NCBI GenBank assembly: GCA_006176705.1
Contig: QRFJ01000385.1
Location: 310,001 to 374,000, forward strand
DNA length: 64,000 nt
Source: Cocos nucifera
Taxonomy: Eukaryota > Streptophyta > Magnoliopsida > Arecales > Arecaceae
Direction of reading: 5' to 3'
Part shown: piece by piece, positions 11,200 to 20,551 of the stretch
Numbering within the stretch: the stretch's first letter is position 1
Layout: each line of letters starts with the position of its first letter
The notes under the pieces: model-generated
The model's database searches: none
Seen by the model: the letters and a program-made list of their open reading frames with translations, nothing else
Told to the model about the DNA's origin: nothing
Position numbers and translations under genes: made by a program

Positions 11200-12110
11200 T
11201 GAGTGCTTTTCATACCTCGAATGCAGTCTCCCATCAATGCTGATCCACAGCCTCAGTGGGTTTCGATGAAGCTTTTGATAAAGAGCCTGAGGAGGAAAGT
11301 TCATCTTCTGAAGAAGAAGTTGAAGAAGATGGAGGACGACAGCCTCACGAAAAAATTTTTCTGAGGCAACCAGAGAGATCGCTCGCCTCCATGGCTTGCA
11401 CATGAAGGACATGGCAAGCCTCAGCATTTGAAAGAGCAGCTTTGAGAAGGAGATTGCCAAACTCAAGAGAAATGCCAGTGACAAGTCTTGGGCACTGACG
11501 GCGAAAATCAACTCTCTTGAAGCTAACTTGAAGAAGGCCAAGGAAAAAATCTATCTTCTAGAAGCGAGCTCACCATGGTCCACCGACAAGGTTCGGTATG
11601 ATTGGAACTGATCACAAAGGTTCTCCCAGCTTTAGAAGTAGCTACAAGATATTGAGGACTGGCAAAATAGCTACCAAGTGACCTGGGCGAGGAAGATGTC
11701 AAAGCTTGAAGGCGAGCTTAAAGCTACCAGAGATGAAGCAACTCATCTTCAGAAGTGACGCACAGTAGTCAAGAAGCCAGCATGAGTGGTGAGTCGGAGG
11801 AGATTGTCTCCTTGAGGAGGACCATCGGTGAGCTTTCAAAGACAGTCGGGATGGAAAAGGCCGAGGTTCAGTAGTTGAAGCTTCAGCTCATCTATGAACA
11901 CTGGACTATCGAGGATGCGGAGGTCGAGTCTAAAGTTTTGAGGAGACAGTGATGAGAGCTTGAGGGTAAGTTTTAGCTTGCAAATAAAATGTACGTAGAT
12001 GATCTCTACAAGAAGAAGGAACTTGAGGAGGAGATCCTTAGGCTAAAGCAGGCCTTGGTGATGGCTGGGGCCGACAGCCCGAAATACAAGGAGTCTAGTT
12101 TGCCTTAGAG
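11200..12110 (+). pseudogene. second decayed coiled-coil segment of the Tat-1 antisense gene
   Basis: Lys/Glu/Leu-rich pieces in shifting plus-strand frames: MKLLIKSLRRKVHLLKKKLKK near 11260-11325, then stretches such as KIYLLEAS and ELKATRDEATHLQK. The composition is a long coiled coil broken by many stops. It may be the 3' exon of the gene at 10189-11119 or a separate frame. I recognise no catalytic motif. Confidence 0.5.
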
Positions 12111-12344
12111 CTTCGGCCTCTTCTCCTTCTTTTTTCTTTCCTTTAGAAAATCGATCTTGTCGGCCTATGTTTTGCTTGTAATGAACTTATTTTAGTAATG
12201 ATATAATACATTTCTAGTTATTTTTGTTTTGCATGAATTTGAGGCTTATTTGTGCCCTTACCTTCTTTACCTCATTTTTCTCTATGTTGCCTTCTTATGA
12301 AATAATTGTTGTAGATGCCAAACTAAGACCTCTTCTGCACATCA

Positions 12345-13200
12345 GGATAAGGTTCTGCCTTTCATATTTGACGTAGTCGGATTATCGTAAAAAAATACAT
12401 ATAAGGATTCTTCGTCGAGCTTCTTCCATCCCCTCATCTTTGGTCAATGAGGTTCTGACTTTTGCTCACATTAGGATGAGGCTTTCCTTTTGTTCCTAAC
12501 ATGGCTTGTGAGGGCACGTTAGGGTCGTAGGTAGAGCCTCTCCTCCATCTCGTCTTAGTTTAATGAGGCCTTCAATTTTGCCCACATTAGGTTGAGGTTC
12601 TCCTCCTATTTCTAATGGCCTGTAAGGGCACATTAGGGCCGTTGATAAGGCCTCTTCCTTTGTCCCGTCTTTATTTAATAAGATCTTCGACTTCGCCTAC
12701 ATTAGGATGAGGTTCTCCTCCTATTCCTAACAGGCTGTAGGGGCACATTAAGACTATTTATAGGACCTCTCCCCTCATCTCATCGTAATTTAAAAAGGCC
12801 TTCGACTTTGCTCACATTAAGATGAGGTTCTCCTCCTGTTCCTAATGGACTGTAGGGGCACGTTAGGACCGTTAGTAGGGCCTCTCTCCTCATCTCATCT
12901 TAGTTCAGTGAGGCCTTCGTCTTTGCTCATATGAGGATGAGGTTCTTTTCCTATTCCTAATGGGCTATAGAGGCGCATTAGGGCCATTGGTAGGGCCTCT
13001 CCCCTCATCTCATTTTAGTTCAATGAGGCCTTTGACTTTGCTTGCGTTAGGATAAGGTTCTCCTCTTGTTCCTAATGGACTGTAGGGGCACGTTAGGGCC
13101 GTTGGTAGGGCTTCTTCCCTTATCTCGTCTTAGTTCAATGAGGCCTCCGACTTTGGTTGCATTAGGATGAGGTTCTCCTACTGTTCCTAACGGGCTACTT
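12345..13200. repeat. 115-bp tandem repeat array inside Tat-1
   Basis: Unit starts marked by GGATGAGGTTCTCCTCCT occur at 12474, 12590, 12705, 12820, 12935, 13050 and 13165, so the period is 115 bp (116 for the first). A diverged unit precedes (from about 12345) and a partial unit ends the array. Each unit also contains TTCCTAATGG, GGGGCACGTTAGG and TTAGTTCAATGAGGCCTTCG. The array lies between integrase and the antisense gene, in the 3' untranslated zone of the element. Confidence 0.95.
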
Positions 13201-13529
13201 TAGGTTGCTTCAGAAAGTTATTAGTCATTTCATGATTTTTGCACCAAGAAATAGTGATTTTAAAATAGAAAAAAATTATTGAAAGAAAGTTATTAGTAGT
13301 ACATTCTCAAGTTTTTTGAATTCCAAGATCCAGGAGAGTTGTTCCTCTGAGCTCCTTCAAGTGATAAGTTTTGGGTCGGATAACCTCCTCTATTTTATAT
13401 GGACCTTCCTAATTCAGAGTGAGCTTTTCTTGATTCTAAGACTGCGAGATAGCCACTCGCCGAAGTACCAAGTCCCTCACTTTGAATATCTTGCCTTTAA
13501 ATTTTGAGTTGTAGTAGTGAGCTACTTTT
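13201..13529 (-). pseudogene. Tat-1 pol C-terminal tail (after integrase core)
   Basis: Diverged sequence between the array and the integrase core. Minus-strand wording near 13380-13510 (for example LKGKIFKVRDLVLR and NQEKLTLN) resembles the C-terminal integrase region of Tat elements, with stops. Confidence 0.45.
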
Positions 13530-14420
13530 TGCTTGTAGGCTGCCATTCAAACATAGATTTTCTCTCATTTTTCTTCTTACAAGTTGAGGTTAGCCCTGAG
13601 GTTCGGTGTGTTTTGCTACTCACTGAATGCCATGACTCGTGCTAATGGAAGTTTGAGTTCTATTTGGATGATCGCTTTTGTTCCAAAAGCCAAGGCAAAT
13701 GGGGTCTTCCTAGTTGGCAATCTTTGGGTGGTTCAATATGCCTAGAGCATATGATAGAGTTCATCTACCCAAGTCTCCTTCGCTCTTTCAAGTCTTGCTT
13801 TGATACCTTACAGTAGGGTTCTATTTGTCACTTCGGCTTCTTTATTTGCTAATGGATGGGCGACTGATGTAAAATGATGGGAGATGCTCAGATCTTCATA
13901 GAATTTAGCAAATCTTGCCCTAGCAAACTGCTGTTCATTATCAATTATGAGAGTTTGAGGTAGACCAAATCGATAGACGATTGAATTTTAGATGAAGTCC
14001 TGCACCTTGGCTTCAGTAATTTTTGCTAATGGTTCAGCCTCGACCCATTTGGTGAAATAGTCAATCATAACTAAGAGAAACTTTCACTGTCCGGATGCCA
14101 TTAGAATGGAGCAAAGTATATCCATTCCCCACTGTGCGAATGGCCACGGTGTGCTTAGTGGAGTAAGCTCGAAAGTCGGCTATCTTTGTATGTTTGTATT
14201 TCTCTGACAGCGGTAATATTTCTTGACATACTCTATAGAGTCATGGTACAAGGTCGGCCAATAGTATCTCTATCGAAGTAGCCTTTATGACAGGGATCTG
14301 GCACCTATATGACTTTCGCAAATCCCCTCATGTGCTTTTCATAATGCAAAGTTAGCCTCTGAAGGTTAGAGACATCTCAAGAGCAGTAGAAAATATAACC
14401 TTTTATACAGCTTGCCTTCA
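13530..14420 (-). pseudogene. Tat-1 integrase
   Basis: Integrase inserts the cDNA into the host chromosome. On the minus strand the core reads MIDYFTKWVEAEPLAKITEA (first Asp) near 14035-14070, then LIIDNEQQF (second Asp) and PLANKEAEVTNRTLL (the Glu of the DDE triad), then KARLERAKETWVDELYHML. In-frame stops interrupt it (after QDFI, and in the RTLL region). The order after the second RNase H is normal for Ty3/gypsy. Confidence 0.85.
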
Positions 14421-14479
14421 TACAGTACATATCAGAAAGCTTGATTCCTGAGTTTTTGAGCCTCTTTTGGATCATGAGG

Positions 14480-15100
14480 AATAGCTCCATCCTTGAGGTA
14501 GGCAACCGGTGGGTCGATTCAACTCGGCTCGTGCTCAACTTGCAGAATAGGCTACAACTCCTCCAAGCTTGGGCACTTTAGAATTTTAAAAAATATTTCC
14601 TTGGGCAGTTTGACTGGGGCCAAAGTGGCCAATTTAAAGAGAAGGTCGGCTATTATATTTTCTGCCCGCGGAATCTATTGGATGCTAAAACTATTGAAGG
14701 CCAAAGCCAATTTTTTTACTTTCTCTAGATATTTCATCATGCTTTCCTTCTGGACTTCATAACTATCGCTAACCTACTTGACCACCAGTTAGGAATCACT
14801 AAAAAATTGGAGCCAATCTGCTTCTAACTCTTTTGCTATCTATAACCCAGTGATCAAAGCTTCATATTCGGCCCCACTATTAGTTACAGAGAATTCAAAA
14901 TGTAGTGCATATTCAGTGATGATTCCCTCGGAGTTAACCAAAACCAATCCTACGCCTGCTCTAGCAGCATTGGATGCCACGTACAGGGCCCAAAAGCCTT
15001 CAGAAATGTCGGTGCTCTCTTCGGGGGGGCTCGATTGCAACCATGGAATGCTGGTTTCATTTTGTTCAGGCTCAACCTCATCTGGAATAGTGTATTCTAC
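14480..15100 (-). pseudogene. Tat-1 second RNase H (archaeal-type)
   Basis: After the usual RNase H there is a second one: FWALYVASNAARAGVGLVL (a DGS in relatives is changed to VAS), EYALHFEFSVTNSGAEYEAL with the conserved Glu, then near 14820 LKIAKELEADWLQFFSDS and NSFSIQ*IPRAENIIADLL. A tandem second RNase H of this type is a known trait of Tat elements. The first catalytic Asp is lost and stops are present. Confidence 0.75.
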
Positions 15101-15553
15101 TATAAAATTTGCTAATATCTGGGCCTTGATCAAGGGCGGGGGTCGATAATTGATGTCAAATTTTGTGAGCTTGATTGCCCATTTTGCGATTCTTCTGGAG
15201 GCATCCGCTCGGTGAAAGACTGCTTTGATTGGTTGATCCATGAGGATAGTTATGGTGTGCCCCTGAAAGTAAGGTCGGAGTCTTCTGGCAGCAATTAGAA
15301 GAGAGTAAGTCAATTTTTCTAATTTAGAGTACCTGATCACTTCATCCCTCAGGACCCGACTTATGTAGTAGACCGATCGCTGTACTTTCATTTCGTCCTT
15401 GACCAGGACTGCTACCAGGGCTACTGAGGAGACTGCTAGGTACAAGAATAACTCTCTTTTGGGCTTAAGCTTTGCTAGTAGTAGGGGTGAGCTGAGGTAG
15501 TTTTTAAGCTCCTCAAATGCCCATTGGCATTCCGTCATCCAGCAGAAGTTCAT
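15100..15553 (-). pseudogene. Tat-1 RNase H (gypsy type)
   Basis: MTECQWAFEELKNYLSSPLL leads into LFLYLAVSSVALVAVLVKD and VYYISRVLRDEVIRYSKLEK, then HTITILMDQPIKAVFHR and RRIAKWAIKLTKFDINY. This is the standard RT-linked RNase H of gypsy elements. It degrades template RNA during cDNA synthesis. It is open from 15553 through 14840. Confidence 0.85.
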
Positions 15554-15643
15554 TGACTACTTGAGAACTTGAAAGAAGGGCATACATCGCTAGGCCGATC
15601 TCGAGATGAAGTGGTTTAGGGATGCCACTTTTTTAGTTAGGCA

Positions 15644-16640
15644 CTAAACTTCTTTAATTATTTTTGGAGTAGTCATCACCTGAATAGCTCGAATTTTCTC
15701 TAGATTCACTTCAATCCTACACTTCGATACCATGAATCCCAAAAACTTTCCCAAAGTCACACCGAAGGTGCACTTGATTGAGTTCAGCCTTATCTTGTAC
15801 TTCTTGAGTGCGCTAAAGGTCTCTTCGAGGTTGGAAAAGTGATTTGTTGAGGCTCGGCTCTTGACGAGCATGTTGTCCACATACACCTCTATGCTTCGAT
15901 CGATCTGCTCCTTGAAGATTTTGTTGACTAGGCACTGGTACATTGCCCCTATATTTTTGAGTTCGAAAGATATAATCCTATAAAAGTAAAGACCATGATC
16001 AGTAGCAAAAGTAATTTTCTCCTTATCCTCTAGCGCCATCAGGATTTGATTGTAGCCGAAAAAGGCATCCATGAAGGTGAGGAGCTTGTGGCCCAATGTT
16101 TCATCCACTAGTTGATCAATACTATGCATGGGGTAGCTATCTTTTGGATAAGCTTTGTTCAGCTTTTTGAAGTCTATACACATCCTCAACTTATCATTTG
16201 TCTTCCTAACGAGCACCACATTTGGGATTCAATTTGGGTAGTTAACTTTTTGGATGAATCTGACCTTAAAGAGATTGTCAACTTCTTCTGCAATTGCTTT
16301 CTGCCACTTTAGAGCATGGCTACACATCTTCTGTTTTACTGGCCGACATCTGGGATCAGCAGCCAACTGATGTTCTATGACCTCGACATCAATCCTTGGC
16401 ATATCCACTGGGACCTAGGTGAAGATGTTTGTGTTTCTCTAAAGGAAGGGAATGAGTTGCTCTTAGACTTCATCCCCCAAGTTGGAGCCGATCTACACTA
16501 TGTGCTCTACATTCCCATTATCCAAGGACACAGCTACAAGGTCTTTCATAGGCTCGTCCCACTCCTCCATAAGGTTGTTGCGGACATCCAGCCCATCAAT
16601 AGGGCAAAGGTCGGGTTGGATATTTTTCTATAGGGCAATG
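15644..16640 (-). pseudogene. Tat-1 reverse transcriptase
   Basis: The upstream part (16220-16640) has PRIDVEVIEHQLAADPRCRP and AIAEEVDNLFKVRFIQKV. From 16219 an open stretch carries VVLVRKTNDKLRMCIDFKKL, YPMHSIDQLVDETLGHKLLTF, the palm box VYVDNMLVKS, and KIRLNSIKCTFGV with KFLGFMVS. The catalytic pair should be YVDD; here the second Asp is Asn, so polymerase activity would be lost even with the frame mended. A stop separates it from RNase H at about 15640. Confidence 0.88.
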
Positions 16641-16813
16641 GAGTAACAATGCCTTGCCAAGGCCTGGTCTTCCCTAATCTCTCCAATTCTGTAGCTCGTT
16701 GGAAACTTCATCTTTAAGTAATAGGTTGATACCACCGCTTGAAGTGCATTCAAACTAGGTTGGCCAAGAATAGTATTATAAGCAGATAGAGCTTTTATGA
16801 TTAGAAAATCGAC

Positions 16814-17014
16814 CTATGTTCTGACCAGCTTCAGACATTGCCCTGTAGCCATAGTTAGAGTTACTATGCCCTCAACTAGCACGGCATTGCTAGTGAAGCC
16901 TACCAATTGAGAGTTCATAGGTTCCAAGTGATTATTAGGTAAAGACACTTTTGAGAAAGCATCATAAAATAAAACATCAGTAGAGCTCTCATTATCTACT
17001 AGAATACGGCGCAC
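16814..17014 (-). pseudogene. Tat-1 aspartic protease
   Basis: It reads RRILVDNESSTDVLFYDAFS. In Tat elements the site is RRVLVDTGSSADILFYDAF, so the catalytic DTG is DNE here. The protease would release gag and pol products. It lies between gag and RT as expected. Confidence 0.8.
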
Positions 17015-17149
17015 ATCATAGTCAACAATGTTTAAAGAGATTACAACCGCATCATTATGCGAAAATTAAACTCTTTGGGCATCTTCATTGGTGAAAGCAA
17101 TGGGCTCCTCTGTTCTCCACCTCTTCCCAAGCTCTATTGATCCGCTACC

Positions 17150-18500
17150 CTCCCCTCACTGATGTCCCATAGAGATAGTGTTGATGATGCCAAGGGGTAG
17201 CCGATCTAGCTCCTGCTCCTTCTTTCTTGATGGTTCTGACTGTGGTAGTGCCCTCGACTGATCTTCCCATCCTTCGAACCAACATCGCAGGAATCGATCG
17301 AGCCTGCACCATCTGATGAGCTCCTCGATCTTGTCTTGGAGTCGGATACACTCTTCCATATCATGACCGTGGTCATGATGATAGAGGCAGTACTTGTTAG
17401 GATTGCGCTTGCTGGGATGAGAGTGCATCCTCTCTAGTCTTGGTAGTTGCTCGTTGATCTCCATCAGTACTTGCATTTTTGGAGCATTGAGGAGGGCATA
17501 GTTGTAGAACCTTTAGAGCGAGGATCCCCATCATGCCTTTCTATCAGGGCTTTCTTGCTTTCAAGCCCGGGGAGGAGTTTGAGCTTGCTTGCTCTTTGGA
17601 GGAGTTTGGGAGTGCAGCTGTGCTTCACTCAGCTTTTCTTTCTCAGCAGGCCTGCCCGACTCACCAATTCATCGCTCTCCAGTGGCATCATTATCGTGGG
17701 CCTTGAAGGCCTCTTCCACTTGCGCATAACCTTTAGCCCGAGCCAATATATCGACAAAATCCCTGGGGTACTTCTTCTTCAGGGAGAACAATAGATTATT
17801 CTTCTGAAGGCCACCTTTTAGTACGGCCATAGCAATAGACTGGTCCAGATTTTTAACTTTTAGAGCAGCTACATTGGAGCGGTTGACATAAGCTCAGATG
17901 GATTCTCCCTCTTACTGCTTGATGTTGATGAGTTATTCCGAGCCTCGATTGGGATGGCGGCTACTAACAAAATGAGCTGCAAACTAATGGCTCATCTAGT
18001 CAAAAGAGAAGATGGTATTTAGCTTGAGGGCTAAGTATCAGTTCCTAGTAGCTCCCTTCAGGATGGATGGGAAGGCTTGGCAAAGAATGGCGTCTGGTGC
18101 ACCATGGAGCAGCATCATCATCTGGAGGGCCTCTAGGTGGTCGACCAGATCGAAGGTCCCATCGTAGCTCTCAAATTGAGGGAGATTGAAATTCAGCAAA
18201 ATAGGTTCTTACATGATGCGGTGAGAAAAAGGAGGGTCGGTACAGATGTCATTACCGTGGGAGGGGGGAGCACGATGGAGTTCCTCAATCTGTTGGTTCA
18301 TCTCTTATAGTTTCTGATCTAGATCCTCTCGATCATGGATCTCCAAGGTCATTTGGTTGGACGGGAGCAAAGTCCCCTCAGGGGTAGAGTCATGATCAGA
18401 GCAGGGGCTCTCAGACCTCTGCTTCTCCTTTTTGAAGGTTATCGATCGACTAGCCCAAGTTGACTGCCCCCGACTGGACCATGGGGTTCTGGAGAAGCCT
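17150..18500 (-). pseudogene. Tat-1 gag with zinc-finger-like motif
   Basis: From upstream on the minus strand: LPQFESYDGTFDLVDHLEAL near 18190-18130, LHGAPDAILCQAFPSILKGA, AYVNRSNVAALKVKNLDQSI near 17880, AVLKGGLQKNNLLFSLKKK, PRDFVDILARAKGYAQVEEA, and the C-terminal knuckle KYCLYHHDHGHDMEECIRLQ near 17395-17330 (Cys, His, His, Cys spacing typical of Tat gag). Gag forms the particle and binds RNA. Several stops (for example after EEFIN and in KQ*EGES) show decay. The N terminus before 18500 is too eroded to place a start. Confidence 0.82.
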
Positions 18501-18835
18501 ATTCAAGCTGAATCGGTGTTGGAGACTGCTGTTGCCGCATGGTCTGCACCACTTTCGTGAGACCACGAACCTGTTACACTAGCAGGTTGCACTGCTCTGT
18601 GTCCACTATTGCCATAGGTGGAGCTTGAGTTGCCAAAGAAGAAGCAGGGGCGGGCAGATCTAAATGGGATCTGGCCATGGAGACCGTCGATCATCGGGTT
18701 GAGGCCTTTCCGGGGGCATCCTTCTTGGGGAGAAGAACATTGGAGGAGAGGAAGAGAGGCCTCTACTGAGCACTCCTTTAAGAACAAGGAAACTTCAAAA
18801 GGTAAAAATTTAGGCCCTTTCTCTAGTATCAATCC
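18501..18835 (-). other. Tat-1 leader and eroded gag start, with primer-site region
   Basis: Between the right LTR and recognisable gag. Adjacent to the LTR, the minus strand reads GATTGATACTAGAGAAAGGG, which resembles a decayed Tat primer site (relatives read TTGGCGCTAGAGGAAGG). The open frames on both strands here look incidental. Confidence 0.5.
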
Positions 18836-19067
18836 TGTTGGTGTAAAATCTGATTATCGTCGGAGGAGCGCTGGATTCAGAGAAGATGAGGTCACCGTCG
18901 GTGACCTGCAAGACAAGTCTCGATCAGAGCCTTAGGGGTGGCTCCAACACGACCCTCCGACAATCAAGTTTGCTCTTTCGGCCAATAAAAATGAAGTACT
19001 CAGTAGTGAAAGTTGCAGAGTATTGAGAAAGAGAAGAGAGACTAGCGAAAAACGTATCTAGGGGGTC

Positions 19068-19075
19068 CTTTATAG
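19068..19075 (-). promoter_or_regulatory. TATA box in the Tat-1 5' LTR
   Basis: CTTTATAG on the plus strand is CTATAAAG on the minus strand, followed by GACCCCCTAGATACG. It is the likely core promoter for Tat-1 transcription. Confidence 0.55.
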
Positions 19076-19137
19076 ACAGAGCCTGAAATGAATAGATAGA
19101 GATAGCCATAACCATCTTGTAGTGGGCTACTCGAGGT

Positions 19138-19143
19138 CACGTG
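19138..19143. promoter_or_regulatory. G-box CACGTG in the Tat-1 5' LTR
   Basis: A palindromic CACGTG about 65 bp upstream of the TATA box (minus direction). The Tat-2 LTR keeps it at 60332-60337; the older left LTR has CACATG near 5913. bZIP and bHLH factors bind this core in plants. Confidence 0.45.
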
Positions 19144-19385
19144 GAGTTTGTTATGGAGGATAATATTTGTTGTCATGACATGCCAGTCCATTGAGATTTA
19201 ATCATCAAAGTTTGGAGAAGTAGGCATCAGTTGGTGATGAATCTTTGAGTTACATCAATACTAAGAGAGCTCGGGCTCCTCTTAAGCATTCCGAGGGTGA
19301 GTTGATTCGTGCTGTATATGGAGTCGAGTTCATACGGAGATCTTCTTGGGCGACTATGGAAAGTTTGGTCTAGAAGAGTCTTGAA

Positions 19386-19530
19386 GAAGTTCGACTGCTG
19401 GAGGAATCTAGAAGGAGTTCGGCTGTTGGAGGACCTCGGGAGAAGTTCGGCTGCTAGAGGAATCCGAAAGAACTTCGACTGCTGGAGGACTATGGGAGGA
19501 GTTCAATGGCTGAAGGACTCTAGGAGGAGT
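19386..19530. repeat. short repeats of about 30 bp in the Tat-1 LTR
   Basis: Four to five imperfect units of the type GAGTTCGGCTGCTGGAGGAA. The left LTR keeps part of the series (6160-6228), and Tat-2 has a related series, AGTCGAACTCCTT, around 59870-60070. Confidence 0.75.
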
Positions 19531-19617
19531 TTATGATTGAAGCTCTCCTACGATTATGAGTTACACTTGGCTGAGCACCAAACCAAACTTCGACGGGAGT
19601 GAGGTTTACCCCCAACA

Positions 19618-19622
19618 AAAAC
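19618..19622. repeat. target-site duplication AAAAC (right, Tat-1)
   Basis: Identical to 5607-5611. The sequence continuing to the right is the Cop-B1 leader. Confidence 0.85.
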
Positions 19623-20143
19623 TAATCTAAACATGTTCATGTAATTGAAACTATTTCAATTCTAATCAATTATAAATTATCTTAGGTCAAATCTAACATA
19701 TTTATGATGATAAAAATTAGATTAAAATATTTTTAATTAGATCATAAATTTTTTTAGATCTAATCTAAAATTTTATGATCAGAATATTTGATTAGCATGT
19801 AATAGAACAACCTTTGCACTATAAGGAGTAAACCGTACAGCAGGACAATCTTATAATCAGTCCGAGCAATCTAAAATTTTTGTTTTTAGATTTAAATAAA
19901 TTTAAATCTAACAAATCATAAATTGATCTAGATCATATCTAATGAATTTATGATTTACATTAGATCTATAAGAACTTGGACAATCTTTCCGTTGTAAGAG
20001 GTATACCTTACAGCAAGACAACCTTATAATTAGTTCGTATGATCTATTTTTCTTTAATTTTAGATTTAAATATTAGATTATAAATTAGATTAAATCTAAA
20101 AAAATAATCTAAACATGCATAAAATCATGTAATAAAGTAACAT
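19623..20143 (-). other. Cop-B1 leader, second part, with a two-copy repeat
   Basis: AT-rich non-coding leader next to the primer site. It contains two related blocks of about 70 bp (19803-19873 and 19971-20045), each with ACAGCA(R)GACAA(T/C)CTTATAAT(C/T)AGT. The second can fold as TGTAAG...CTTACA. I see no gene in it. Confidence 0.65.
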
Positions 20144-20156
20144 GGCTCTGGTACCA
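20144..20156 (-). other. primer binding site of Cop-B1
   Basis: GGCTCTGGTACCA on the plus strand is TGGTACCAGAGCC on the minus strand, one base off TGGTATCAGAGCC, the complement of initiator tRNA-Met used by plant copia elements. It lies five bases from the LTR end. Confidence 0.85.
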
Positions 20157-20161
20157 ATTGA

Positions 20162-20268
20162 TGAAAATTGATCTAGGGTTTCAAGATTAGATTTTGAAAC
20201 ATTTTCATATCTATATAGTGGAAGACATGAATTAATCATATTAATTTATAAAAATATAAAAAATATTA
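20162..20268 (-). repeat. end of the Cop-B1 5' LTR, before the Cop-C insertion
   Basis: TGAAAATTGATCTAGGGTTT is the inverted LTR end. It aligns with the same end in Cop-B6 (58382, TGAAGGAAAATCTGGGTTTC). After 107 bp it is interrupted at ATATTA by Cop-C and continues near 36765-36790 with CCCTAGATCTAGGATCC, as the solo LTR Cop-B4 does without a break. Confidence 0.8.
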
Positions 20269-20434
20269 TAAAAATTAATTTTACATATGGATCAATGTGG
20301 CCGCTGGTGATCAGCTAAGCAATAAGGAAGAACTCCTTAGAGATTACCGCGGAAGCATGATCAATGGATTCAAGGAATAGAGAAGAGGAGTAGTAGAAAT
20401 TTCTAAGAGAAAAGTGCTTTATTTTAATGAATTC
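20269..20434 (-). repeat. 3' LTR fragment of Cop-C
   Basis: TAAAAATTAATTTTACATATGG aligns with 36173 (TGAAAATTAATTCCACACATGG). It continues through GCATGATCAATGGATTCAAG to ATGAATTC, where homology to the right LTR stops. Confidence 0.8.
20390..20427. repeat. 38-bp direct duplication, copy 1
   Basis: The block starting GTAGTAGAAATTTCTAAGAG is repeated without change at 20514-20551. Copy 1 is in its natural place in the Cop-C LTR. The 86 bp between the copies have no match to the LTR. Confidence 0.9.
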
Positions 20435-20513
20435 TGTGACAGTCAGAGTGCTTTACCTAACAGTGAGTACATTGACACTATAGTTTAACCTTACTCTGAC
20501 TAATTCTATGCAA

Positions 20514-20551
20514 GTAGTAGAAATTTCTAAGAGAAAAGTGCTTTATTTTAA
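20514..20551. repeat. 38-bp direct duplication, copy 2
   Basis: Exact copy of 20390-20427, joined directly to the truncated Athila LTR at 20552. Confidence 0.9.

Larger units (their letters stand above)
5612..19617 (-). mobile_element. Tat-1: Ty3/gypsy Tat-lineage retrotransposon, minus strand, holding Ath-2
   Basis: Both LTRs are present (left 5612-6228 truncated, right 18836-19617) with a 5-bp AAAAC duplication outside them. On the minus strand the order is gag, protease, RT, RNase H, a second RNase H, integrase, a tandem-repeat zone, and then a plus-strand coiled-coil gene (10189-12110). A second RNase H and an extra antisense gene after pol are known traits of the Tat lineage. The element is dead: catalytic residues are changed and frames are broken. 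Its left LTR was split by Ath-2 at 6229, and a later deletion removed the rest of that LTR. Confidence 0.92.
18836..19617 (-). repeat. right (5') LTR of Tat-1 (782 bp)
   Basis: It begins TGTTGG and ends CCAACA, a perfect 6-bp inverted terminus. Within it are a TATA box (19068-19075, minus), a G-box CACGTG (19138-19143) and short internal repeats of about 30 bp between 19386 and 19530 built on GTTCGRCTGCTGGAGGA. The AAAAC duplication follows. Confidence 0.92.

Noticed and set aside
11191..11541. Minus-strand frame of 116 codons rich in Leu, Ala and Ser
   Set aside because: Reverse of the Lys/Glu/Leu-rich coiled-coil segment of the Tat-1 antisense gene; the composition is a mirror of that code.
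12345..13200. CRISPR-like array
   Set aside because: Units are contiguous 115-bp tandem repeats without unique spacers, inside a plant retrotransposon.
16316..16633. Plus frame of 105 codons
   Set aside because: Antisense of the Tat-1 RT N-terminal part, which has clear RT motifs on the minus strand.
17447..17794. Plus frame of 115 codons
   Set aside because: Antisense of Tat-1 gag (PRDFVDILARAKGYAQVEEA on the minus strand).
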